Position numbers and translations under genes: made by a program. Below the pieces are notes generated by a model. It saw only the letters and a program-made list of their open reading frames with translations, was not told the DNA's origin and made no database searches. A stretch of DNA of 6,836 nucleotides from Rickettsia typhi. Lineage in GTDB: Bacteria; Pseudomonadota; Alphaproteobacteria; Rickettsiales; UBA1997. Of the stretch, positions 1-6,225 are shown one piece after another. Position 1 is the stretch's first letter, and each line of letters starts with the position of its first letter. Location: NCBI GenBank assembly GCA_945874115.1, contig CAMCFD010000081.1, forward strand, positions 1 to 6,836, written 5' to 3'.

Positions 1-762
1 TGTGCGGGAGAATTTTTGATGAAAGCGGCGAAGAAAAATAAAGTGAAAATTTTGCCAGTTGACTCAGAACATAACGCGATTTTTCAGATTTTTGAGACGC
101 AAAATTTGACGCAAATTGACAACATAATTTTAACCGCGTCGGGCGGGCCATTTTTTAACAGCACCAAAAATTTTAGCAAAATTACGGTTGAGGAAGCTTT
201 GAAACACCCGAATTGGACGATGGGTGCAAAAATTTCGATTGACTCAGCGACCATGATGAATAAAGGTCTTGAGATGATTGAAGCTTATCAACTTTTTCCG
301 ATTGAGAAAAATCAGATCGAGGTTTTAGTTCACCCACAATCGATTGTGCACGGAATTGTAAATTATAAAGATGGCTCGAGCCTTGCGATGATGAGCTTGC
401 CAGACATGAAAGTTCCGCTATCTTACGCCCTCGCCTTTCCGAAACGAATGACGATAAATCACCAAAAACTTGACTTGGCAAAAATTGGCAATTTGGGGTT
501 TTTTCAAGCTGATGAAAAAAAATTTCCGGCGCTAAAGCTTTGTAGAGAAGCGATGGAGGCTGATGGAAATTCTCCCACCATTTTAAACGCGGCCAATGAA
601 ATTGCGGTTGAAAGATTTTTGAAAAAAGAAATCACTTTTGACAAGATTACAAAAATTGTGGCGAAAACTCTTGACAAGATTGCTTCACAAAAAGTAAAGT
701 CGATGGAAGAAATAATTGAATTTGATAGAATTGCGAGAAATATAGCAAAAACTTTATCTTAA
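1..762 (+). CDS. dxr: 1-deoxy-D-xylulose 5-phosphate reductoisomerase, C-terminal 253 residues (5' end outside window)
   Basis: DXR converts 1-deoxy-D-xylulose 5-phosphate to 2-C-methyl-D-erythritol 4-phosphate with NADPH and a divalent metal; it is a cytosolic enzyme of the MEP isoprenoid pathway. The reading frame is open from base 1, so the true start lies upstream. By comparison with the E. coli enzyme (398 aa) about 129 residues, mainly the NADPH-binding part, are missing. Numbering from base 1, PVDSEHNAIFQ carries the metal ligands D21 and E23 (E. coli D150 and E152). SGGPF follows at 47-51, then the flexible-loop HPNW at 69-72, and SATMMNKGLEMIEA with the third metal ligand E91 (E. coli E231) and the substrate-binding Asn-Lys pair. 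HPQSIVHG and LPDMKVPLSYA are further family motifs. The C-terminus ends at the usual family position, so the 3' end is intact. The in-frame TTG/ATG at 16-21 are internal codons, not starts. The stop is 3 nt before the next gene, indicating an operon. Confidence 0.97.
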   Translation, partial: CAGEFLMKAAKKNKVKILPVDSEHNAIFQIFETQNLTQIDNIILTASGGPFFNSTKNFSKITVEEALKHPNWTMGAKISIDSATMMNKGLEMIEAYQLFPIEKNQIEVLVHPQSIVHGIVNYKDGSSLAMMSLPDMKVPLSYALAFPKRMTINHQKLDLAKIGNLGFFQADEKKFPALKLCREAMEADGNSPTILNAANEIAVERFLKKEITFDKITKIVAKTLDKIASQKVKSMEEIIEFDRIARNIAKTLS

Positions 763-765
763 GAA

Positions 766-3700
766 ATGTCGAGAAGTCAAACTGCAAACAGAAAAGCTGC
801 GACACCAAGACATCGCGGTGCCGTTCCCGCTTGGATGATTCAAGATTCGCAGGAAATTTCCGCCAAAAAAGAAAAAACTTTAGACCGAAGACTAAAATAT
901 AACAAATCTGATTTTTTAACTCCTCCGGAAAGCGTAAGACAAAGCATACTTGAAAGCATTGGACAAGGCGGAACGCTCGATCAATCAAATGTCGAAGTTT
1001 TGTTATCGCGCGAGGATGGGAAAAATACTTATTTCTTGCTGAAAAAACTGGGGTCAATCGATTCGGTTATTGCAAGCGACCTGTTTCGCACACTCACTTC
1101 AAAAAAATGTTTCGCCAAAAGAGAAGTTATAATTTATGACGAAGAAAATGATGATTATTATACCGCGATAAAATTCGAAGAAGATATTACAAAGAAACTC
1201 AAGAAAAAGACTAGAAGAGAAGATTTATCAGTTAAAGAAGCTGAAACGAATCGTTTTTTTCTCGGAGATTATAACGCCAGAGGTCAAGTTAAAGAAGATA
1301 GTTTTCGCGAAGTTCGTGAAGATTTTTTAAGCGACAAAGATTTTATGATGAAGAATTCCTTTATGGACGGGCTTCTTTATGTGTTTGGCGAGGCTGATGA
1401 TAATCCACAAAACTTTGTAACGACCGAAGATCGGGTTCCCGGAAGAATCGACATGGGCGCACTTTTTAACACTCATATCGAGCCTTTTGGGCGCTTAATT
1501 TATTCGACAAAACCACGATTTAGAAAAGACTTAATTTCTTATTTGCGAGATGGTGGCAACGCAAATCCTCAAGCTTCACCTCCACATAAAGACTATGAGC
1601 AAGCAACGGCAGATTTTTTGGGCAAAGACATAAGCAAAACCGACAGATTCAGAATTTATGGCTGTGCGCAATCATCGGGATTTTTTCTTGAACACATTGC
1701 CGGACTTTCTTTAGATGGCAAAACTAAAGATATACTAAGGACAAAAATCGCTGACAAAAAGAAAGAGCTTAAAATAAAAGTGCCGGATATTATGAGGTAT
1801 CCTTATCTTGATACTCGACAAAGTCGCAAACCTGTTTTAAATATACCTGAGCACAGCTGGACAAAAAAAAATTTAGAGCAATATAGCATGACATATAGCG
1901 ACGTATTGTCGCAAGAATTTGTGGATTATTTTAAGCGCAATGATGACGCCACCTTGCAAGAATATAGCATTGAAGAATATAAAGATGATTTGCTCAAAAT
2001 ATTGTATGATGCACAGAAAAAATTGCTGGATGAATCTTCTCATAATCTTGACGATGAACAAGCGGATATTTTATTTAATGAAATATCGCAGGCAAATTCA
2101 GAGTTAAAGAACTATCTTTATTCACAAGACTTTCAAACCGCCGATGAGTGCAGGGAAAATTTCGCCGCCGCGATAACAACAGCAAGCGACATTTTATATG
2201 AAAGATTAGATGGTTGCGGAATGTTTTCTAACCAATTATTAGGATCAATAGACCGCTCTTACACCCAACTAATTTCAACAGTTTCATCACAAAAATTTAC
2301 TGAGAGACAAGCTAACTTTGTTTTGCTTAGAAAAATAGAAGATAGAATAAAAAGTGAAAGCGAAGAAGATCCTGCGCGATATGACACGAGAGATTATTTC
2401 GTTTCTTTTATGTATGGAATTGAAAGGGCAATTGAACTTTCACAAGATGAAGAGTTTTTGCAAAATTACGCAAAAAAATATCAAGATGAGCTTGGAGAAT
2501 ATGGTCATGCAATCGCTTTAAAGGGCGTTGAATTTCTTAAGCAAAATGCGGCGCAGGCACAAAATCAATTTGCGATATTTTTAGATTATTATCACCGGAT
2601 AAAATCGCAAGTCACAGAATTTTCGCAAAAGAAAGAGGATGCGGTTTGGCGCAAAAAAGGTGGCAAAATTAAAGAACATGTTTTAGAAAAAGAATTAAAG
2701 GATGATTTTAGTGACGGTTCGAAAATAAGGCTGAAAGCGAGTTTTTTAAAGGACACATTTGAATCTTATAAATCAACTTTAGAAAAGGTAGCAACCGAAC
2801 CAAATTCTAAAGAGTTTTTTTATACACTGCCAAACGGAAAAACTCAAAAAAGATATTATCAAGTTTCTTCGCAATCACAAAACGCCCTAGAAGAGTCACT
2901 GGTCTGTCTTCCGTCAAAAATAACCGATATTTATTTGCAAAAAGCACAGCCTTTCGATAACGCAGACGCCATTTCTGAACTTATGTCAAGCAGGCCTAGA
3001 GCTGAAGCGATGACAAATTTTTCTGCTGATAATTTTGTAGAAGATGCTTTATTTTCACAACACGAAATTGATGAAGAAAGCGCCGAAATTCACGTTAATT
3101 TTGGCGACAGATTAAATTATGGCGGCAATGTTTTTAGCATTGTTGGCGGCAATAATGAATTAAAAACTAGAAGATCGGTTTCCAGCACATTATTGTCCTA
3201 TCTTCACCAACACAAGAAAAATTCTTCTCGCGGTGAATTTTTAGACTTGCGCTTGGGCGACCATAATTTATATGACGAACGCGGAAATATTTGCGCCGGA
3301 AGGCCAATTTTAATAGAAGGACAACATTTTTTAGCTCAAAATGGCGATGTTGCTCTCGATCAACTTGACGTGGCTTTTCCACGAGTTGATAAAAAAATGT
3401 TGCTCGATCAAAAAACGACGCAAGATATTGCAAAACACATATTTTTAACCGCTTATAAAGGTTTCGAACTTTGTAAAAAATCAAAACCAGAAAAAAAACG
3501 CGTCATCGTAAAATCAAGCTTTGACAAAGATTGTGGCTCGCCCGCCTTCATTCAACTTTCTATGCAAATTTTGGCAGCAAAAACTGCTGGAGTTGAATTA
3601 AAAATTACCAACAAATTTTTAGTTGCATCTAGCCAACTTTATGAAAGAGAAATTTCGCAAGGAGAAATTGATTATTTCAAGCGCAACGTTTTGCCTAACA

Positions 3701-4779
3701 TTGCCGACATATTGAGCGACAATCATTTATCAATTAATCAAAGAATCGCCCAAATTCACGATAAATGTCAAGAATTTGAAATGCTTTTTAAGCGCGACAA
3801 AAGCGGAATAACTTCGGCGAATTATAGAGAAATAAAAGGACAAATTGTGTCGATTGTAAAAGCCGACAAACCGGCTCTAGCAAACGCTAAACTTAAATTT
3901 GAAGAAATTGCACAAATTTTGCAAAATCCGCAAATTTCAGGAGTTGCAAACCAAGATGGTCGCGCGACGCCAACAATGACAAAATCGCGAATTCCGTTTT
4001 TTTCAAGACAACAAAAACGCGCGGCCGAGGCTCGCTTGATTGACAGACTGAAAGATCGCGGACTAATTACACAAAACATAACTAATATTGCGCAATTGCG
4101 CCAATTTTACCAAGACGAGCTGCATAAATCACAAGAAAGAAACATTCAATATCAGGCGCAAGACACGTCAGATTTTCGATTGCGCGAAACGGGAAATGTC
4201 AAAGAAATAACAGCACAACTTCCACAGACAGATGTCGCGCCACTTGGATCGGTTTCTTTAGTCAACATCAGCACTACAAAACCTCCATCACAAATTTGGA
4301 GAGAATATCAAGAAAAAATTAAGGAAGTTATAGAAAAAGTTGTGCTCGACGAACCACAAGAAAGACAACAATTAGCTTACATAAAAATTGTTGTTTTAAT
4401 GAAAAGTTTGGCGCGATATGGCAAAGAGCATTTAAAGGAAATTGACGCAAAAGATTTGGATTCTATCTTACAAGGCGGCGAAAATGCTGGCTTTAGCAGA
4501 TGGAAAAACGAACAAGGATTTAGAAATATTTTACAAGAAGAAGCAAAAAAACAAGGCATAAAAATCGATGTTTCAAGCGAACAAAGTGCTGGAATCAAAG
4601 AATTTGCGCGCTTTTCGGCACTTTTGCAAATAAAGTCGCAAAATATTTTTGCGGCAACAAGCGGAAAACATTATAAATTCGACAACGTAGAAATAAAAAG
4701 CGTTGCTCGTTCGTGGCGCATGGCTATTATTGCGGATGAAAATAATATAAAAGTCGATAGATCAGCTCTTGTCCGCTAA
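766..4779 (+). CDS. large uncharacterised protein (1337 aa) with a kinase-like N-terminal region
   Basis: I do not recognise a named family for the whole protein. The ATG lies 3 nt after the dxr stop. There is only a weak purine-rich stretch before it, and the next Met (residue 24) has no better ribosome site, so translational coupling to dxr favours this start. No signal peptide or membrane helix is visible. Residues 1-50 are basic and polar. Residues 75-260 resemble a kinase fold: strands ending in FLLKK (K93/K94), a helix SVIASDLFRTL, strands around 120-138, a helix at 195-207, then the loop GEADDNPQNF (D211, N216) and RIDMG (D229). The D-N and N-D spacings of 5 and 13 equal those of D166-N171-D184 in PKA. 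Residues 365-640 look mostly helical and charged; 770-980 are mixed strand and helix; 1040-1290 are again helical. A short motif ending in DYFKRN occurs twice (377-392 and 959-974). Base composition by eye matches the neighbours. A kinase or secreted effector role is inference only. Confidence 0.9.
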   Translation: MSRSQTANRKAATPRHRGAVPAWMIQDSQEISAKKEKTLDRRLKYNKSDFLTPPESVRQSILESIGQGGTLDQSNVEVLLSREDGKNTYFLLKKLGSIDSVIASDLFRTLTSKKCFAKREVIIYDEENDDYYTAIKFEEDITKKLKKKTRREDLSVKEAETNRFFLGDYNARGQVKEDSFREVREDFLSDKDFMMKNSFMDGLLYVFGEADDNPQNFVTTEDRVPGRIDMGALFNTHIEPFGRLIYSTKPRFRKDLISYLRDGGNANPQASPPHKDYEQATADFLGKDISKTDRFRIYGCAQSSGFFLEHIAGLSLDGKTKDILRTKIADKKKELKIKVPDIMRYPYLDTRQSRKPVLNIPEHSWTKKNLEQYSMTYSDVLSQEFVDYFKRNDDATLQEYSIEEYKDDLLKILYDAQKKLLDESSHNLDDEQADILFNEISQANSELKNYLYSQDFQTADECRENFAAAITTASDILYERLDGCGMFSNQLLGSIDRSYTQLISTVSSQKFTERQANFVLLRKIEDRIKSESEEDPARYDTRDYFVSFMYGIERAIELSQDEEFLQNYAKKYQDELGEYGHAIALKGVEFLKQNAAQAQNQFAIFLDYYHRIKSQVTEFSQKKEDAVWRKKGGKIKEHVLEKELKDDFSDGSKIRLKASFLKDTFESYKSTLEKVATEPNSKEFFYTLPNGKTQKRYYQVSSQSQNALEESLVCLPSKITDIYLQKAQPFDNADAISELMSSRPRAEAMTNFSADNFVEDALFSQHEIDEESAEIHVNFGDRLNYGGNVFSIVGGNNELKTRRSVSSTLLSYLHQHKKNSSRGEFLDLRLGDHNLYDERGNICAGRPILIEGQHFLAQNGDVALDQLDVAFPRVDKKMLLDQKTTQDIAKHIFLTAYKGFELCKKSKPEKKRVIVKSSFDKDCGSPAFIQLSMQILAAKTAGVELKITNKFLVASSQLYEREISQGEIDYFKRNVLPNIADILSDNHLSINQRIAQIHDKCQEFEMLFKRDKSGITSANYREIKGQIVSIVKADKPALANAKLKFEEIAQILQNPQISGVANQDGRATPTMTKSRIPFFSRQQKRAAEARLIDRLKDRGLITQNITNIAQLRQFYQDELHKSQERNIQYQAQDTSDFRLRETGNVKEITAQLPQTDVAPLGSVSLVNISTTKPPSQIWREYQEKIKEVIEKVVLDEPQERQQLAYIKIVVLMKSLARYGKEHLKEIDAKDLDSILQGGENAGFSRWKNEQGFRNILQEEAKKQGIKIDVSSEQSAGIKEFARFSALLQIKSQNIFAATSGKHYKFDNVEIKSVARSWRMAIIADENNIKVDRSALVR

Positions 4780-4800
4780 ATTTCATCGCCATCTAAAACA

Positions 4801-4829
4801 TTGCATTCTTAAGTTTCAAATCATATAAT
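4801..4829 (+). promoter_or_regulatory. candidate sigma70 promoter upstream of rseP
   Basis: TTGCAT at 4801-4806 (3 of 6 matches to the -35 consensus) is followed after exactly 17 nt by a perfect TATAAT at 4824-4829. It lies just after the stop of the 1337-aa gene and would start transcription near 4836. That gives rseP an untranslated leader of roughly 190 nt containing the stem-loop and the short leader ORF. In such AT-rich DNA a TATAAT can occur by chance, so this is a moderate call. Confidence 0.42.
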
Positions 4830-4881
4830 TTATAACATACTAAACCTCAAGATCAGGGTTTTAGGCGAAATATTTTTGAGG

Positions 4882-4945
4882 ATAAAATTTAAAAGAAAAG
4901 CCGCCCACACAAAAATATGCAAAAGGTTTTTCTTTTTAATTTTAT
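4882..4945 (+). repeat. long stem-loop (inverted repeat), possible terminator or leader structure
   Basis: The arms at 4882-4902 and 4925-4945 can pair over 21 positions with one T-T mismatch (4890/4937) and one G-U wobble (4900/4927); the loop is 22 nt (4903-4924). The closing pairs near the loop are C-G (4901-4902 with 4925-4926); the rest is mostly A-T, with a G-C pair at 4895/4932. The 3' arm is T-rich, so it could act as an unusual intrinsic terminator for the dxr transcript. Alternatively it could be a regulatory or stabilising structure in the rseP leader if the promoter at 4801-4829 is real. It lacks the short GC-rich stem plus separate T run of a classical terminator. Confidence 0.55.
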
Positions 4946-4976
4946 GCCAAAAAAATAAAGTAGAAATACTGATTTT

Positions 4977-5009
4977 GAGGTTAAAATGAGATTTTACATT
5001 GAAATATAA
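4977..5009 (+). promoter_or_regulatory. short in-frame leader ORF (7 codons) with a ribosome binding site, upstream of rseP
   Basis: GAGG at 4977-4980 sits 5 nt before an ATG at 4986, the best Shine-Dalgarno/start pair in this gap. The ORF encodes MRFYIEI and ends with TAA at 5007-5009. It is in the same frame as rseP, whose ATG follows 15 nt after that stop and has no evident Shine-Dalgarno sequence. It could be a leader peptide that loads ribosomes for rseP by reinitiation, a remnant of a longer N-terminus, or chance. There is no independent evidence that it is translated. Confidence 0.35.
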
Positions 5010-5024
5010 AAACATCTCCCAAAA

Positions 5025-6170
5025 ATGCTGCAATTAATTTTACAAAATATATTTTCTTTCATCGCGATAATTTCTTTTATCGTCTTCATTCATGAATTCG
5101 GACATTTCTTCGTGGCGCGACTTTGCGGCGTTAAAATCGAAGTTTTTGCAATCGGTTTTGGCCGCGAATTATTTGGCTTCAACGACAAAAAAAATACGCG
5201 ATGGAAATTTTGCATGATCCCACTTGGCGGCTATGTCAAAATGTATGGCGACAAAAATGGCGCTTCAACGCCCGATTATGAAAACATCGCCAACTTTAGC
5301 GAAGCCGAAAAAAAACAATCTTTCATCTTCAAAAATGTTTATCAAAGAATCGCAATTGTCGCCGCCGGCCCTTTAGCGAACTTCATTTTAGCCATCACGC
5401 TTTTCACAATTTTATTTCGCATTAACGGATTAAGTACAGTTTTGCCGATTGTCGACGAAGTGCTTGAGAAAAGCGCCGCCTTCGAAGTTGGTTTGCAAAA
5501 AAACGACAAGATTTTGACGATCAACGACAAGAAAATTAACGATTTTTCTGACATGCAGCAAATTGTCGCAACAAGCGCAGGTCAAGAGCTGCAATTTGAA
5601 ATTTTGAGAAAAAACCTCGCGACACAAAATGACTTGGGCGAAGAAAATGGCGAAATTTTAAAATTGAAAATCACACCAAAATCACAAGAAAGTGTGAATA
5701 TTTTTGGCGAAAAACAACGCACCGGACTTCTTGGAATAAGCTCGAAAGAAGTTTCTCATCGCGACCTTAACATATTTCAGGCCTTTTGTCAAGCAAATTT
5801 GGAAAGCTATCGAATTTCAGTCGCGATCCTTGGTGCTGTAGGAGACTTATTGACAGGAAAGCGCGAGTTGAAAGAACTTGGTGGGCCGATAAAAATCGCG
5901 AAATATTCTGGCAAAACCGTTGAACTTGGTGCGTCGGTCGTAATTTGGTTTATGGCGATGATTTCCCTAAATTTAGGAGTAATGAATCTTTTGCCCTTGC
6001 CAGTTCTTGACGGCGGACATCTTTTATTTTATTTTTTCGAGGCAATTTTTAAAAGACCTCTGCCGCAAAAAATTCAACAGCTTGGTTTTCAATTTGGATT
6101 TGCCATTATTATATCACTAATGATATTTACGACTTATAATGACATTTGGCAATTAGCCTTCACAAAATAA
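5025..6170 (+). CDS. rseP: site-2 intramembrane zinc metalloprotease RseP (MmpA-type, single PDZ)
   Basis: RseP-family proteases cut membrane-embedded substrates, typically anti-sigma factors after a site-1 cut and remnant signal peptides, within the inner membrane. The 381-aa product shows the full family layout. The first membrane helix carries HEFGH (23-27), where H23 and H27 are zinc ligands and E24 is catalytic. It is followed by the conserved GFG and IPLGGYVKM (65-73) segments. A second membrane helix starts around AAGPLANFILA (113-123), then comes one PDZ domain (about 135-220), GGPIKIAK (286-293), and a third membrane segment leading into LPVLDGG (325-331), where D329 is the third zinc ligand. 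A last hydrophobic helix lies near 355-370. E. coli RseP has two PDZ domains and about 450 aa; the shorter single-PDZ form is common in alphaproteobacteria. The ATG leaves the normal short N-terminus ahead of the HExxH helix but lacks an obvious ribosome binding site. It normally lies beside dxr, from which it is separated here by 4.3 kb. Confidence 0.97.
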   Translation: MLQLILQNIFSFIAIISFIVFIHEFGHFFVARLCGVKIEVFAIGFGRELFGFNDKKNTRWKFCMIPLGGYVKMYGDKNGASTPDYENIANFSEAEKKQSFIFKNVYQRIAIVAAGPLANFILAITLFTILFRINGLSTVLPIVDEVLEKSAAFEVGLQKNDKILTINDKKINDFSDMQQIVATSAGQELQFEILRKNLATQNDLGEENGEILKLKITPKSQESVNIFGEKQRTGLLGISSKEVSHRDLNIFQAFCQANLESYRISVAILGAVGDLLTGKRELKELGGPIKIAKYSGKTVELGASVVIWFMAMISLNLGVMNLLPLPVLDGGHLLFYFFEAIFKRPLPQKIQQLGFQFGFAIIISLMIFTTYNDIWQLAFTK

Positions 6171-6172
6171 CT

Positions 6173-6200
6173 TTGTAAAATAAAATTTATATTTTATAAT
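6173..6200 (+). promoter_or_regulatory. candidate sigma70 promoter for the efflux fusion-protein gene
   Basis: TTGTAA at 6173-6178 (4 of 6 matches to the -35 consensus) and a perfect TATAAT at 6195-6200 are separated by 16 nt, placing a transcript start near 6207, about 20 nt before the ATG. The start codon is preceded by GGGA at 6216-6219, a weak ribosome binding site 6 nt upstream. The whole gap (6171-6225) is nearly GC-free, which raises the chance of random matches. Confidence 0.45.
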
Positions 6201-6213
6201 TAAGAAAATTATA
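6195..6213. repeat. inverted repeat overlapping the -10 box, possible operator
   Basis: TATAATT (6195-6201) and AATTATA (6207-6213) are perfect 7-bp inverted arms separated by 5 nt, and they cover the predicted -10 box and transcript start. Genes for RND fusion proteins are often controlled by TetR-type repressors binding palindromes in this position. The arms are pure A/T, so chance is a real alternative. No regulator gene is in the window. Confidence 0.3.
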
Positions 6214-6225
6214 TCGGGAAATAAA

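Noticed and set aside
16..21. TTG/ATG near the window start as the dxr start codon
   Set aside because: The frame is open from base 1 and the residues before it align with internal DXR sequence; the enzyme would lack its NADPH-binding domain.
3167..3484. 105-codon minus-strand ORF inside the large gene
   Set aside because: It is fully antisense to a long, coherent coding frame and shows no recognisable motif; the same holds for the other minus-strand ORFs inside dxr, the large gene and rseP.
3073..3650. Possible macrodomain or ADP-ribose-binding fold in residues 770-960 of the large protein
   Set aside because: The strand-helix alternation and small-residue segments such as VGGNN and KDCGSPAF are suggestive, but the diagnostic macrodomain motifs (NxxN and the GGG-type loop) are not present.
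4837..4863. Short hairpin near 4837-4863 as a terminator for the large gene
   Set aside because: The pairing (TAAACCT with AGGGTTTTA) needs bulges, has no following T run, and lies downstream of the predicted promoter.
4830..5033. 67-codon minus-strand ORF across the rseP upstream gap
   Set aside because: It starts with TTG without a ribosome site, overlaps the rseP start, and its translation is Phe/Ile/Lys-rich, as expected from random AT-rich DNA.
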